Of a stretch of DNA of 64,000 bases, positions 34,738 to 44,279 are shown piece after piece. Every line of letters begins with the position of its first letter. Positions within the stretch are counted from its first letter, which is position 1. Both the position numbers and the translations under genes were made by a program. The notes beneath the pieces were generated by a model. That model had not been told where the DNA came from. It saw nothing but the letters and a program-made list of their open reading frames with translations, and did no database searches. Origin of the DNA: Rhodobacter sp. (GTDB taxonomy: Bacteria > Pseudomonadota > Alphaproteobacteria > Rhodobacterales > Rhodobacteraceae); the NCBI GenBank assembly GCA_027484985.1, contig JAIXRW010000010.1, forward strand, positions 1-64,000, in the 5' to 3' direction.

Positions 34738-36921
34738 TCACGCGGCCCTCGCTGTGAAGCGGGTGTAGAAGGTTTCGCCCGATGCGGCCATGTCGGTGAG
34801 GAGTTTCGGCGGGGTGAAGCGGGGCCCGAAGGTTGTGGCGAGGGTTTGCGCGATTTCCACCGCGCGGGGGGCGCCGATCATGTCGAGCCACGCGAAGGGG
34901 CCGCCGGACCAAGGCGCGAAGCCCCAGCCGAGGATGGCGCCCACGTCGCCTTCGCGGATGTCGGTAAGCACGCCCTGTTCGAGGGCGCGGACGGCTTCGA
35001 GGGTTTGGGCCATCAGAAGGCGGTGCTGGACAGTGCCGAGGTCGGGCTGGGTTTCTGTGGGGGGGAATTTGTCGGCCAGACCCTCCCACAGGCCTGTGCG
35101 CTGGCCTGTGGTGTCATAGGCGTAGAAGCCTGCCTTGGATTTCTTGCCCATGCGGTTCTGGTCTGCCAGCCAGAAAAGGACGTCGTCAACCGCTGCGTCG
35201 GGATAGGCGCTGCCCATGGCGGCCTTTGTGGCCTTGGCGATTTTCACGCCAAGGTCGATCGAGGTTTCATCGACCAGTTGCAGGGGGCCGAGCGGCATGC
35301 CGACCATGCGGGCGGCGTTTTCGATCAGGGCGGGTTCGACCCCTTCGGCCACCATGCGGATGCCTTCGTTGAGGTAGGGGATGATGCAGCGGTTGGCGTA
35401 GAAGAAGCGGGCATCGTTCACCACGATGGGTGTCTTGCGCAGTTGGCGGACGAAATCGAGCGCCTTGGCCACGGCTTCGGGCGCGGTTTCCTTGCCGCGG
35501 ATGATCTCGACAAGGTTCATCTTGTCCACCGGGCTGAAGAAATGGATGCCGATGAAGTGCGCGGGCCGCGTGCTGGCGCGGGCGAGCGAGCCGATGGGCA
35601 GGGTGGAGGTGTTGGTGGCGAAGATCGCGGTGGCGGGAAGGACGGCTTCGGCGCGCTGCGTTACATCCGCCTTGACGGCGGGGTCCTCATAGACGGCCTC
35701 GACGATCAGGTCGCAGGTGGCGAGGGCGGCGTAATCGGTGGTGGCGGTGATGCGCGAGAGCACCTCGGCCTTTTTCTCGTGCGTGACCTTGCGGCGCTGG
35801 ATGCCCTTGTCGAGCAGGGATTCGGAATGGGCGCGGCCGCGGTCGGCGGCTTCCTGCGTGGCGTCGATCAGGGTGACGGTGATGCCCGCATTGGCCGCGA
35901 CATAGGCGATGCCTGCGCCCATCATGCCCGCGCCGAGGACGCCGAGGTGGCGCACGGGGGCGGGGGGTGTGGCGGGGCGGTTGGCGCCCTTTTCCAGTGC
36001 TTCCTTGTTGATGAAGAGCGAGCGGATCATGGCGCTGGAGGAGGGGTTCAGCAGGACGGATGTGAACCAGCGGGCCTCGACCTTTAACGCGGTGTCGAAG
36101 GGGACGAGCGCGCCTTCGTAGGCGGCGGACATCAGGGCGCGGGCGGCGGGATAGACGCCCATCGTCTTGCCCAGCACCATGGCGGATGCGCCGACGAAGG
36201 TCATGTAGCCTGCGGGGTGGTAGGGGGCGCCGCCGGGCATTTTGTAGCCCTTGGCATCCCACGGTTTGACGAGGTCGGCATCGGTGGCGGAAAGCACCCA
36301 TTCCTTGGCGCGGGCCAGCAGCTGGTCGGGGGCGACGACTTCGTCGATGAGGTTGTTTGCCTTGGCGGATTTCGGGTCGCTGAGTTTGCCTTCCAGCAGG
36401 AAGGGGGCGGCGGCCATGGCGCCGAGTTTGCGCAACAGCCGCGTGGTGCCGCCCGCGCCGGGGAAGATGCCGACAAGGATTTCGGGCAGGCCGATCTTGG
36501 CCTTGGGGTTATCGGCGGCGATGATGCGGTGGCAGGAAAGCGGAAGTTCGAAACCGATGCCGAGCGCGGTGCCGGGAAGGGCGGCGACAATCGGTTTGCC
36601 GCCTTTCAGGGTTTTGGGGTCCATTCCGGCGCGTTCGATCTTGCGTAAGGTTCGGTGCATGTCCATCACGCCGGCAAAGATGGCCTCGGCCCCGCCTGCG
36701 CGCATCTGGGCGATGACGTTGAGGTCCATGCCGCCCGCGAAATCGGGTTTAGCCGAGGTGAGGATGATGCCCTTGATTGCGGGGTCGGCAAGGGCACGGT
36801 CGATCAGGCTGTCGAGCGTGGCGAGCGCGGCGAGGGACAGGACGTTCATCGACTTGCCCTGCACATCCCATGCGAGGGTGGCGACGCCATCGGTATCGGT
36901 GGTCAGGGTGAAATCGGTCAT
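34738..36921 (-). CDS. FadJ-like trifunctional beta-oxidation enzyme (enoyl-CoA hydratase/3-hydroxyacyl-CoA dehydrogenase)
   Basis: A 727-residue fusion for two steps of fatty-acid beta-oxidation. The N-terminal crotonase half (about 1-300) shows GGMDLNVIA and [16 protein letters not shown]. The dehydrogenase half has the NAD motif [20 protein letters not shown] near residue 335, [18 protein letters not shown] with the catalytic His, and a C-terminal helical domain ([22 protein letters not shown]). The ATG at 36921 overlaps the bicupin stop by 4 nt. It is the last gene of the GST-thiolase-bicupin-fadJ unit. Confidence 0.95.
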   Translation of the reverse strand: MTDFTLTTDTDGVATLAWDVQGKSMNVLSLAALATLDSLIDRALADPAIKGIILTSAKPDFAGGMDLNVIAQMRAGGAEAIFAGVMDMHRTLRKIERAGMDPKTLKGGKPIVAALPGTALGIGFELPLSCHRIIAADNPKAKIGLPEILVGIFPGAGGTTRLLRKLGAMAAAPFLLEGKLSDPKSAKANNLIDEVVAPDQLLARAKEWVLSATDADLVKPWDAKGYKMPGGAPYHPAGYMTFVGASAMVLGKTMGVYPAARALMSAAYEGALVPFDTALKVEARWFTSVLLNPSSSAMIRSLFINKEALEKGANRPATPPAPVRHLGVLGAGMMGAGIAYVAANAGITVTLIDATQEAADRGRAHSESLLDKGIQRRKVTHEKKAEVLSRITATTDYAALATCDLIVEAVYEDPAVKADVTQRAEAVLPATAIFATNTSTLPIGSLARASTRPAHFIGIHFFSPVDKMNLVEIIRGKETAPEAVAKALDFVRQLRKTPIVVNDARFFYANRCIIPYLNEGIRMVAEGVEPALIENAARMVGMPLGPLQLVDETSIDLGVKIAKATKAAMGSAYPDAAVDDVLFWLADQNRMGKKSKAGFYAYDTTGQRTGLWEGLADKFPPTETQPDLGTVQHRLLMAQTLEAVRALEQGVLTDIREGDVGAILGWGFAPWSGGPFAWLDMIGAPRAVEIAQTLATTFGPRFTPPKLLTDMAASGETFYTRFTARAA

Positions 36922-37892
36922 GGGATTTCCTTTATCAGGCTGCCGTCGCGGCGGAGGTAGCGGCGGGCGGTTCCGTTCTTTTCGGTGACAAGATCGTGGT
37001 CGGTGTAGTGGATGCGGTCGCGCTGCGCGCGCGTGCCGATCACAAGGTAGCGCAGGGGTTCGCCCGAGCGGTTGTCGATGCGGTGGCCAACGGGGTGGCC
37101 TGCGGGCCATGCGATGGCGTCGCCTGCGGTGACGGGGGTTTCGCTGTCTTCGACAAGGATGCCCTGGCCCGAAAGGATATAGGCAAATTCATCTTCGGCT
37201 TCGTGCCAGTGGCGGTGGCCCGACCGGCTGCCGGGGGGAAGTTCTTCGAGGAAGGCGCCGAATTGGGTGAGGCCTGCGGGATCGGACAGAAGGCAGGTGC
37301 GGTAGGGGCCGTTGCCCGCGCCGAGGACGGGGTGGCGGGGTTCGGGTTCGTCCTGCCAGACGGGGTTTCGGATCAGGCCTGCGGGGATGCCGTGGCGGGT
37401 GTGGCGGGGAAGGCGGGTGTCGGCTTCGGTGGCGGTGAAGGGGGTGCCGTCATGGCGGGTAAAGGTGGCCTTGCCGCCCGACATTTCGACGCGCAGATCG
37501 ACATCGCTATAGGTGGCGACTTCCTGTGCGGCCTTGGTTCCGGCCACCAGAAAACGGGCGGGGCTGCGGGTGGGGTTGGTGAAATTGTGCCCGTCGGGGT
37601 GGTTGGCGGGAAAGGCGGCGGCCTCGCCCGCCTGGATGGGGTATTGGCCATCATTCATGCAAAGGGTGCAGGTGCCCGACAGGACAAGGACGAATTCATC
37701 TTCGGCCCGGTGCCAGTGCCGCAGGCTGGAAAGTGCGCCGGGCTCCAGCGTGACGATATTGACGCCGAATTGCGTCAGGCCCCCCGCATCGCCCAGACGC
37801 TGCGACGAGCGGCCCGCCATCATGGCGGCGAAGGGGGCGGGGTAGATCGAGCTGGTCCTGACCGGAACGGTGGAAAGGTCGAGCTTGGGCAT
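36918..37892 (-). CDS. bicupin domain protein
   Basis: A 324-residue protein with two cupin domains. Each has a metal-type motif: [20 protein letters not shown] (first, near residue 55) and [19 protein letters not shown] (second, near residue 235), each followed by the G-x5-P-x-G/H-N-type second motif ([11 protein letters not shown] and [11 protein letters not shown]). Such H-x-H-x6-E motifs bind Fe or Mn. It lies between thiolase (TGATG overlap) and fadJ (ATGA overlap), so it is translated with beta-oxidation enzymes, but I cannot name its reaction. Confidence 0.82.
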   Translation of the reverse strand: MPKLDLSTVPVRTSSIYPAPFAAMMAGRSSQRLGDAGGLTQFGVNIVTLEPGALSSLRHWHRAEDEFVLVLSGTCTLCMNDGQYPIQAGEAAAFPANHPDGHNFTNPTRSPARFLVAGTKAAQEVATYSDVDLRVEMSGGKATFTRHDGTPFTATEADTRLPRHTRHGIPAGLIRNPVWQDEPEPRHPVLGAGNGPYRTCLLSDPAGLTQFGAFLEELPPGSRSGHRHWHEAEDEFAYILSGQGILVEDSETPVTAGDAIAWPAGHPVGHRIDNRSGEPLRYLVIGTRAQRDRIHYTDHDLVTEKNGTARRYLRRDGSLIKEIP

Positions 37893-39103
37893 CACACCCT
37901 CTCGATGATGGTGGCGGCACCCATGCCGCTGGCGATGCAAAGCGTGGCAAGGCCGGTTTCTTTGCCGGTGCGTTCCAGTTCGTCCAAGAGGGTGCCGATG
38001 ATGATTGCCCCCGTGGCCCCCAGCGGGTGGCCCATGGCGATGGAGCCGCCGCAGGGGTTGACGCGGGCGGGATCGACATCGAAAGCCTGAATGAAGCGCA
38101 GGACGACCGAGGCGAAGGCCTCGTTCACCTCGAACAGGTCGATGTCTGAGATGGCCATGCCCGCATCGCGCAGGATCTTCTCGGTCACGGGGACGGGGCC
38201 GGTGAGCATGATGGTGGGGTCGGTGCCGATTTTGGCGGTGGCGCGGATGCGGGCGCGGGGGCGCAGGCCGTGGGCGCGGCCGAATGCGGCATCGCCGATG
38301 AGCAGGGCGGCGGCGCCATCGACGATGCCCGATGAATTGCCCGCGTGGTGGATGTGGTCGATGCGTTCGAGATGGGGGTATTTCATCAAGGCCACCTTGT
38401 CGAAGCCGGGCATCAGCTCGCCCATTTCCCTGAAGGCGGGTTTCAGGGCGCCGAGGGCCTGCATGTCGGTTTGCGGGCGCATGTATTCGTCATGCGACAG
38501 GATCGGCAGGCCGTTCTGGTCATGCACGGGAACGATGGATTTTGCGAAGCGGCCTTCGGCCCATGCCTGCGCGGCGCGGCGCTGGCTTTCGACGGCATAG
38601 GCATCGGCCGCGTCGCGGGTGATGCCGTATTCGGTGGCGATGAGGTCGGCGGAAATACCCTGCGGGACGAAATAGGTTTTCATGGCAAGCGCAGGATCGA
38701 CGGCGATGGCGGCCCCGTCCGACCCCATCGGAACGCGGCCCATCATCTCGACCCCGCCGGCGATATAGGCGCGGCCCGCGCCGCCCTTGACCTGGTTTGC
38801 GGCAAGGTTCACCGCCTCCATCCCGCTGGCGCAGAAGCGGTTGATCGACAGGCCGGGGATGGATTCGTCAAGGCCGGAAAGCAGGACGGCCGATCGGGCA
38901 AGGCAGCCGCCCTGTTCGCCCACCTGCGTGACATTGCCCCAGATCACATCCTCGACCCCCGCGCCTGAAAGGCCGTTGCGGGTGGCCAGCGCATCGAGCA
39001 TGCGGGCCGATAGGGAAACGGCCGTCACCTCGTGCAGCGCGCCGTCGGGGCGACCCTTGCCACGGGGGCTGCGGATGGCGTCGTAGATGAAGGCGTCTTG
39101 CAT
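37892..39103 (-). CDS. acetyl-CoA acyltransferase (thiolase, FadA-like)
   Basis: A 403-residue thiolase for the last step of beta-oxidation. The nucleophile is Cys91 in [21 protein letters not shown] is conserved, the active-site His lies in [15 protein letters not shown], and the second Cys in [13 protein letters not shown]. Length and motifs are complete. It follows the GST gene after a 24-nt gap and overlaps the bicupin start. Confidence 0.95.
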   Translation of the reverse strand: MQDAFIYDAIRSPRGKGRPDGALHEVTAVSLSARMLDALATRNGLSGAGVEDVIWGNVTQVGEQGGCLARSAVLLSGLDESIPGLSINRFCASGMEAVNLAANQVKGGAGRAYIAGGVEMMGRVPMGSDGAAIAVDPALAMKTYFVPQGISADLIATEYGITRDAADAYAVESQRRAAQAWAEGRFAKSIVPVHDQNGLPILSHDEYMRPQTDMQALGALKPAFREMGELMPGFDKVALMKYPHLERIDHIHHAGNSSGIVDGAAALLIGDAAFGRAHGLRPRARIRATAKIGTDPTIMLTGPVPVTEKILRDAGMAISDIDLFEVNEAFASVVLRFIQAFDVDPARVNPCGGSIAMGHPLGATGAIIIGTLLDELERTGKETGLATLCIASGMGAATIIERV

Positions 39104-39127
39104 GGTCTTCTCCGATTCAGGCGCGGG

Positions 39128-39769
39128 TCAGGTGCGGTCGGCGGGGCTGCCGGGCATTAGGTCATAGGGGGCTTTCCAGCCGGGCAGGGCGGAAAGGCGG
39201 GTCAGCCAGCGGTCGATATGGGGCCAGTCGGCGCGGGCAAAGCCGAAGGGTTCGGGGTAGTAAAGATAGCCGCAGCAGGACAGGTCGGCGATGGTGGGGG
39301 CGCTGCCGACGATCCAGTCGCGGCCGGAAAGGTGGGCGTCGAGCACGCCATAGGCGGATTTCAGGCGCGCTTGCAGGAAGGCGATCACGCCTTCGGGGCG
39401 CTTGCCGGGCGGGGCGAAGTTCATCAGAAAGCGGCAGGTGCCGATCTGGGCGGACAGTTTGTGATTGTCCCAGAACAGCCAGCGCATCACCTCGGCCTGT
39501 TCGGCGGGGGTCGCGCCGCCCATGCGGCCCGTGCGGGCGGCGATATGGGTCAGGATCACGCCCGACTGGGTCAGGCTGTGGTCGCCATCGACCAGCACCG
39601 GCACCTCGCCCATCGGGTTGAGGGCGCGGAAGGCGGGGGTGCGCGTCTCGCCGTTGAAGAAATCGACGAATATCGGTTCCCACGGGGTGTCGGTCAGCGC
39701 CAGCGCCAGCGCCACCTTGTAGGCATTGCCGCTTTCGCCGAAGCAGTAGAGTTTCATGCGGTGCTTCAT
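39128..39769 (-). CDS. glutathione S-transferase family protein
   Basis: A 213-residue GST. The thioredoxin-like N-terminus (MKLYCFGESGNAYKVALALAL) has Ser at the position used to activate glutathione, followed by NPMGEVPVLVDGDHSLTQSGVI, the cis-Pro and glutathione gamma-Glu binding loop, and a helical C-terminal domain. An ATG at 39757 (MKLYCF) would give 209 residues and fits family N-termini equally well. It is the first gene upstream of thiolase. Confidence 0.88.
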   Translation of the reverse strand: MKHRMKLYCFGESGNAYKVALALALTDTPWEPIFVDFFNGETRTPAFRALNPMGEVPVLVDGDHSLTQSGVILTHIAARTGRMGGATPAEQAEVMRWLFWDNHKLSAQIGTCRFLMNFAPPGKRPEGVIAFLQARLKSAYGVLDAHLSGRDWIVGSAPTIADLSCCGYLYYPEPFGFARADWPHIDRWLTRLSALPGWKAPYDLMPGSPADRT

Positions 39770-39797
39770 GTCCGACCCCGGGGGCCTTGCCCCCGGA

Positions 39798-39830
39798 CCC
39801 CCAGAGTATTTTTCGCAAGGATGAAGGTGG
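39798..39830 (+). repeat. GAGTATTTGGGCAAAGGTG-type intergenic repeat, divergent copy
   Basis: ACCCCCAGAGTATTTTTCGC followed by AAGGATGAAGGTGGGG, right after a GGGGGCC...CCCCGG hairpin and just upstream of the GST gene. A minus-orientation copy lies at 40008-40031. Confidence 0.55.
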
Positions 39831-39901
39831 GGCGGGTTCCGGTTGACGCTTTTTTAACCCTTCGTGGGCACGCTGTATCCAAGGTACAGGCTGGAGAGCC
39901 G

Positions 39902-40084
39902 ATGACCGTCAAGGGTGAAGCCCCGTCTGGCCGTGGCGGACAAGTGTCGGCGGCCCGACGGGGTGGATCGCCTTCGGCTTGGGTGGTGACTTGGCCACGT
40001 CCTGACCCTTTCACCCTTGTCCAAATACTCATTGCGCGGCCTGCCCCCTGCATCACCGTTTCCGGTCTTCGAGTTCGGAATTGA
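39902..40084 (+). CDS. possible 60-residue peptide gene
   Basis: ATG 39902 is preceded by GGAGAG 7 nt upstream and by TTGACG at about 39842. The frame reads MTVKGEAPSGRGGQVSAARR, GGSPSAWVVTWPRPDPFTLV and on to a stop at 40084. Its last third crosses a repeat copy and the opposite-strand gene, which weakens the case. No family is recognised. It could also be only a leader or non-coding. Confidence 0.28.
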   Translation: MTVKGEAPSGRGGQVSAARRGGSPSAWVVTWPRPDPFTLVQILIARPAPCITVSGLRVRN

Positions 40085-40265
40085 ACAGGCGCAGGCGGTG
40101 GGTGAGGTTGTCCTTGTCCATCACGCTGTCGAAATTCTCGAACAAGAACGAAAGCGCCTCGCCCTCGTCGAGCCCTGCCTCGGAGGCGAAGCGTTTGAGT
40201 TTGCGGTAGCCTTCTTCCGTCATGGCGACGGGGAAGCGGCGGGTGAGGCGGAAGCGTTTGGGCAT
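40053..40265 (-). CDS. small conserved-looking protein (RHH-like N-terminus)
   Basis: A 70-residue protein: MPKRFRLTRRFPVAMTEEGY, then RKLKRFASEAGLDEGEALSF and LFENFDSVMDKDNLTHRLRL. The basic strand followed by EEGYRKLKRFASEAGLDEGEALSFLFEN resembles a ribbon-helix-helix DNA-binding plan. I recall similar proteins in Rhodobacteraceae but cannot name the family. It is 54 nt downstream of the acyl-CoA dehydrogenase on the same strand. Confidence 0.7.
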   Translation of the reverse strand: MPKRFRLTRRFPVAMTEEGYRKLKRFASEAGLDEGEALSFLFENFDSVMDKDNLTHRLRLFNSELEDRKR

Positions 40266-40319
40266 GGGGTCCTGCGGGTTTGGGCGGGGGATCTTCGCAA
40301 GGAATGCGTGCCCCCAAGG

Positions 40320-42095
40320 CTAGAACGCTTCGGCTTTCAGCGCCATCACCGGTTCGGCGCCGGTCTGGATGCGGGCAAGGTGCAGGGCGGTGGCGGGCAG
40401 GTGGCGGGCCATGTAGTAGCGGCCGGTGGCGAGTTTCGCGTCAAGGAAGTCACGGTCGGGGTGGCCTGAATCGAGCGCGGCAAGGGCGGCGCGGGCCATG
40501 CGGGCCCACATCAGGCCAAGGCATAGGTGCCCCATCATGTGCAGGAAATCGGTGCTGCCTGCCAGCGCGTCATTGGGGGATTTTCCGGCCACTTGCAGGA
40601 AATACATCGCCGCCGCCTGCACATCTTTCGACGCCTGTTTCAGGGGCGCCGTGAAACCTGCCATGCGCGGCTCTGCCGCCGTTTCGGCACACAGCGTCTT
40701 GACCATGTCGAAGAGCGCCATGACAGGTTTGCCGCCATCGGCGCCGAGTTTGCGGCCCACCAGATCGAGCGCCTGCACGCCGTTCGCGCCTTCGTAGATC
40801 ATGGCGATGCGGGCGTCGCGGGCGAATTGGGACATGCCCCATTCCTCGATATAGCCATGGCCGCCGTAAACCTGCTGGGCGGCCACGCACATCTCGAACC
40901 CCTTGTCGGTCTGGAAGCCCTTGATCACGGGGGTCAAGAGCGAGATCAGCCCTTCGGCCTGTTTGTCGCCCATGCGGGTGGCGCGGTCGATCAGCGATGC
41001 GCCCCAGAGGGTGAAGGCGCGGGCGCCTTCGACAAAGCTTTTCTGGTCCATCAGCAGGCGGCGGATATCGGGGTGGACGATCAGCGGGTCGGCGGGGCCT
41101 GCGGGGTTTTCGGCCCCCGTCACGGCGCGGCCTTGCAGGCGGTCGCGGGCATAGGTGACGGCGTTCTGATAGGCGGCTTCGGCCAGCGCATAGCCCTGCA
41201 CGCCCACGCCGATGCGGGCTTCGTTCATCATGGTGAACATGGCGCGCATGCCCTTGTGCAGGTCTCCCACCAGAAAGCCGGTCGCGCCGTCATAGTTCAT
41301 CACGCAGGTGGCGTTGCCGTGGATGCCCATCTTTTCCTCGACCTTGCCCGCCGCCACCGCGTTGCGCGGGCCAAGGCTGCCATCGGCATTCACAAGGAAT
41401 TTCGGCACGATGAAAAGCGAGATGCCCTTTGTCCCCTCGCCCCCGCCGGGGGCCTTGGCAAGGACAAGGTGGATGATGTTTTCCGCAAGGTCATGGTCAC
41501 CCGCCGAGATGAAGATCTTTTGCCCCGTGATGCGGTAGCTGCCATCGGGTTGCGGTTCGGCGCGGGTGCGCATCAGGCCCAGATCGGTGCCGCAATGCGG
41601 TTCGGTCAGGTTCATGGTGCCGGTCCATGTGCCGGACACGAGGTTGGGCAGATAGGTCGCCTTTTGTTCGGCCGATCCGTGGGCATGGATGGCGGAATAG
41701 GCGCCATGGGTCAGGCCCTGATACATGTTCAGCGCCATGTTGGCGGCGACCAGCATTTCGCCTACGGCGGTGCCCATGAGATAGGGCAGGCCCTGCCCGC
41801 CATAGGCGGGGTCACAGTCAAGCGCGGTCCAGCCGCCATCGCACAGCTGGCGATAGGCTTCGGCAAAGCCCTTGGGCGTGCGGACCACGCCGTTTTCGAG
41901 GTGGCACCCTTCGCGGTCGCCGCTTTGGTTGAGCGGGGCGAGCACATCCGCGGCGATGCGGCCCGCCTCGGTCAGCACGGCATCGGTGAAGGCGGGGTCA
42001 AGGTCGCCATAACCCGGAATGTCGGAGGAGGTGATCCCAAGCGTGTCATGCAGCACGAAGGCGAGGTCTTTCAGCGGGGCGGTATAGCGGGGCAT
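40320..42095 (-). CDS. acyl-CoA dehydrogenase, DmdC/long C-terminal-domain type
   Basis: A 591-residue FAD enzyme oxidising acyl-CoA to enoyl-Co[20 protein letters not shown] and [21 protein letters not shown] are the FAD/substrate blocks. The base Glu is in [19 protein letters not shown], and the last ~130 residues form the extra C-terminal domain of the ~590-residue subgroup that includes DmdC (3-methylthiopropionyl-CoA dehydrogenase). Its chain-length preference is not predictable. It follows the MerR gene after 8 nt, so the regulator and enzyme share a transcript. Confidence 0.93.
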   Translation of the reverse strand: MPRYTAPLKDLAFVLHDTLGITSSDIPGYGDLDPAFTDAVLTEAGRIAADVLAPLNQSGDREGCHLENGVVRTPKGFAEAYRQLCDGGWTALDCDPAYGGQGLPYLMGTAVGEMLVAANMALNMYQGLTHGAYSAIHAHGSAEQKATYLPNLVSGTWTGTMNLTEPHCGTDLGLMRTRAEPQPDGSYRITGQKIFISAGDHDLAENIIHLVLAKAPGGGEGTKGISLFIVPKFLVNADGSLGPRNAVAAGKVEEKMGIHGNATCVMNYDGATGFLVGDLHKGMRAMFTMMNEARIGVGVQGYALAEAAYQNAVTYARDRLQGRAVTGAENPAGPADPLIVHPDIRRLLMDQKSFVEGARAFTLWGASLIDRATRMGDKQAEGLISLLTPVIKGFQTDKGFEMCVAAQQVYGGHGYIEEWGMSQFARDARIAMIYEGANGVQALDLVGRKLGADGGKPVMALFDMVKTLCAETAAEPRMAGFTAPLKQASKDVQAAAMYFLQVAGKSPNDALAGSTDFLHMMGHLCLGLMWARMARAALAALDSGHPDRDFLDAKLATGRYYMARHLPATALHLARIQTGAEPVMALKAEAF

Positions 42096-42103
42096 GGCGG
42101 TTC

Positions 42104-42514
42104 CTATTCGGCGGCTGCGGCGCTGCGAAGGGCGGCGAGGGCTGTGGCGCCCCAGTCCATTTCGGCTTTCAGTTCGGCAATCGCCTCGTCCAGTTCGGCG
42201 CGCTGGCGTTCCATCTGGGCAAGGCGTTCGGCGGCCAGCGCATAGGTGCGGGCAAGCTGGGCTTCCTGCTGGCCGGGGTTGCGGTCATACATGTCGAGCA
42301 GTTGGCGGATGTCTTCGAGGCTGAAGCCGAAACGCTTGCCCCGCAGGATCAGTTTCAGGCGGGCGCGGTCGCGATAGCCGTAAAGCCGCGCCGTGCCGCG
42401 CCGCAGGGGGGCGAGCAGTTCCTTGGCCTCGTAAAAGCGCAAGGTGCGCGGGGTCACATCGAACAGGGCGCACATCTGGCGGATCGAGAGCAGGTCTTCG
42501 CGGGCGGGTGACAT
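42104..42514 (-). CDS. MerR family regulator, first of a tandem pair
   Basis: A 136-residue MerR protein. The winged HTH is [27 protein letters not shown], then [39 protein letters not shown] in parts, and a coiled coil ([29 protein letters not shown]) follows. The lack of Cys argues against metal sensing; this type resembles LiuR/acyl-CoA-responsive MerR regulators. The gap upstream has TTTACC-N17-CCTTAA on the minus strand (42574-42546) as a possible promoter. It is 8 nt from the acyl-CoA dehydrogenase. Confidence 0.88.
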   Translation of the reverse strand: MSPAREDLLSIRQMCALFDVTPRTLRFYEAKELLAPLRRGTARLYGYRDRARLKLILRGKRFGFSLEDIRQLLDMYDRNPGQQEAQLARTYALAAERLAQMERQRAELDEAIAELKAEMDWGATALAALRSAAAAE

Positions 42515-42629
42515 GGTGTGTCCTGAACCGGGGGCCTTGGGCAGATTAAGGCGCCAAGGTGACGTTAAGGTAAACCGTGACGTGGCGTCAGACGGCCGCG
42601 TGCCGCTGCGTCAGCGCAAGGGCGCCGGA

Positions 42630-43028
42630 TCAGTCGCCTTGGGGCAGGCGGGCAAGTTCGGCGGCGGCGGTATCGCGCAGGCGGCGCAGGTCGTCGATGG
42701 CGGCGGCAATGTCGGCCTGCTGGCGGCCGAGCGCGTCAAGCTGGCGGTCGGCCATGGCAAGGAAGGTGTCAAGCTGCGGGCGTGTGCCCTGCTGGCGGTA
42801 GATGAGCAGCCATTGGCGGATTTCCTCGAGGCTGAAGCCGAAGCGGCGGCCGCGCAGGATAAGGGTCATGCGCGCCACTTCACGCGGGCCGTAAAAGCGG
42901 GCGCGGCCGATGCGTTCGGGGGCGAGAAGTTCGATATACTCGTAATAGCGCAGGGTGCGCGGCGTCACGTCGAAACGGGCGCACATCTCTTTGAAAGACA
43001 GGCGGGATTCGTTGCTGTGATCGGACAT
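42630..43028 (-). CDS. MerR family regulator, second of a tandem pair
   Basis: A 132-residue paralogue of the preceding gene: [63 protein letters not shown] (in parts), then a coiled coil rich in Gln/Asp. The shared [10 protein letters not shown] and ILRG-RFGFSLE-IRQ blocks show a duplication. It starts at ATG 43028, divergent from the thioesterase at 43125 by 96 nt, so it could control both directions. Confidence 0.88.
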   Translation of the reverse strand: MSDHSNESRLSFKEMCARFDVTPRTLRYYEYIELLAPERIGRARFYGPREVARMTLILRGRRFGFSLEEIRQWLLIYRQQGTRPQLDTFLAMADRQLDALGRQQADIAAAIDDLRRLRDTAAAELARLPQGD

Positions 43029-43124
43029 CGCCCCCCCTTTACTGCGGAAAGGATAAGGGCGGGGCGCCTGCGTTGCAAGCCAAGGCCCCTTGCGCCAGGG
43101 ACGCGGCGGAGAAAGAATGGTGCC

Positions 43125-43565
43125 ATGAGCGATGCCGACAAAATCCTTGCCCTTGCACGCCGGTTCATCGAGGCGCTGCCGCATTCGCGCGCGCTGGGGA
43201 TGGAACTGGTCAGTATCGGCGCAGGGCGGGTCGAGATGACCATGCCCTATGACCTGCGCTTTGTGGGCGATCCGGCAACAGGGGTGATGCATGGCGGGGC
43301 GGTGTCGGCGCTGATGGATACGGCCAGCGGGGCGGCGGTGATGTCGCATCCGGTGGCGCCGGTTTCGACCGCGACGCTGGATTTGCGGATCGACTATTTC
43401 CGCCCTGCGACCCCGGGGCAGACTATCACGGCGCGGGCGGAATGTTACCATACCACGCGGTCGGTGGCCTTTGTGCGCGTGACCGCGACGGACGAGCATG
43501 AAACCCGCCCCGTGGCGGCGGCGACGGGGGCCTTTACGCTTGACCTGCCGAAGGGGGCCCCGTGA
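43125..43565 (+). CDS. PaaI family hot-dog thioesterase
   Basis: A 146-residue acyl-CoA thioesterase-like protein. [21 protein letters not shown] is the PaaI active-site helix (HGG...D), preceded by [15 protein letters not shown] and followed by [17 protein letters not shown]. It overlaps the next thioesterase by the TGATG arrangement. The substrate is unknown; context points to acyl-CoA metabolism. Confidence 0.88.
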   Translation: MSDADKILALARRFIEALPHSRALGMELVSIGAGRVEMTMPYDLRFVGDPATGVMHGGAVSALMDTASGAAVMSHPVAPVSTATLDLRIDYFRPATPGQTITARAECYHTTRSVAFVRVTATDEHETRPVAAATGAFTLDLPKGAP

Positions 43566-44080
43566 TGCGGGAACGGCCCGAACCCGTGCAGGTGGTCAAG
43601 CAGCGGCGCGATGCGGCGCTGACCTCGCTTTGGTCGGGGGTGCCCTACATCCAGTATCTGGGCATCCGGTTTGACCGGCGGGGCGACGAGTTGACGGCGA
43701 TCCTGCCCTTTGACGAAAAGCTGATCGGCAACCCGATGCTTCCCGCGCTGCATGGCGGGGCAATCGCGGCGTTCCTCGAGGTGGTGGCGATCATCGAACT
43801 GTCCTGGTCCACGCTGTGGGAAGAGATGGAGGCCGGAAGGCTCGACCCCGCGACGATTGCGGCCAACCCGCCGCGCCTGCCCAAGACCATTGACTTCACC
43901 GTCGATTACCTGCGGTCGGGCCTGCCGCGCGATGCCTATGCGCGGGCGCGGGTGAACAGGTCGGGGCGGCGATATGCAAGCGTGCATGTGGAAGCATGGC
44001 AGGACAACCGCGCAAGGCTGTTCGCGCAAGGGACCGGGCATTTCCTGATGCCGCCTGCGGCGGGGGAACCGGCGGAATAG
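43565..44080 (+). CDS. second PaaI-like hot-dog thioesterase
   Basis: A 171-residue hot-dog protein. YIQYLGIRFDRRGDELTAIL, LPALHGGAIAAFLEVVAIIEL and KTIDFTVDYLRSGLPRDAYARARV give the PaaI layout. The usual acidic residue of the HGG helix appears as Glu (FLEV) rather than Asp. A GTG at 43562 is an alternative start. It is co-translated with the preceding thioesterase, and the pair may act as a heteromer or on different chain lengths. Confidence 0.83.
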   Translation: MRERPEPVQVVKQRRDAALTSLWSGVPYIQYLGIRFDRRGDELTAILPFDEKLIGNPMLPALHGGAIAAFLEVVAIIELSWSTLWEEMEAGRLDPATIAANPPRLPKTIDFTVDYLRSGLPRDAYARARVNRSGRRYASVHVEAWQDNRARLFAQGTGHFLMPPAAGEPAE

Positions 44081-44120
44081 GGGGCGCTCGCGCCCCCTCT
44101 TGGCGCGTTCCGCGCCAATT

Positions 44121-44197
44121 CACCCCCTGAGGATATTTTCAGGCAGAAAATGCGGGGAGGTCTGTTCATTTTCTGCCCTCAAATATCCTCGGGGGGA
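44121..44197. repeat. inverted pair of GAGGATATTT repeats
   Basis: Plus-strand CACCCCCTGAGGATATTT...GCAGAAAATG at 44121-44151 faces its inverse (CATTTTCTGCC...AAATATCCTCGGGGGG) at 44166-44197. It equals the pair at 1575-1649 in layout. It lies between the thioesterase stop and the MATE gene, flanked by GGGGGCGC...GCGCCCCC arms. No gene is seen between 44081 and 44279. Confidence 0.75.
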
Positions 44198-44279
44198 GGA
44201 GCGCGGAACGCGCTCCGTGGGGGGCAGACAGCCCCCCGCGCCGCGTGACAGGGGCGCGGGCTTCGGCCATGGTGGCGCC

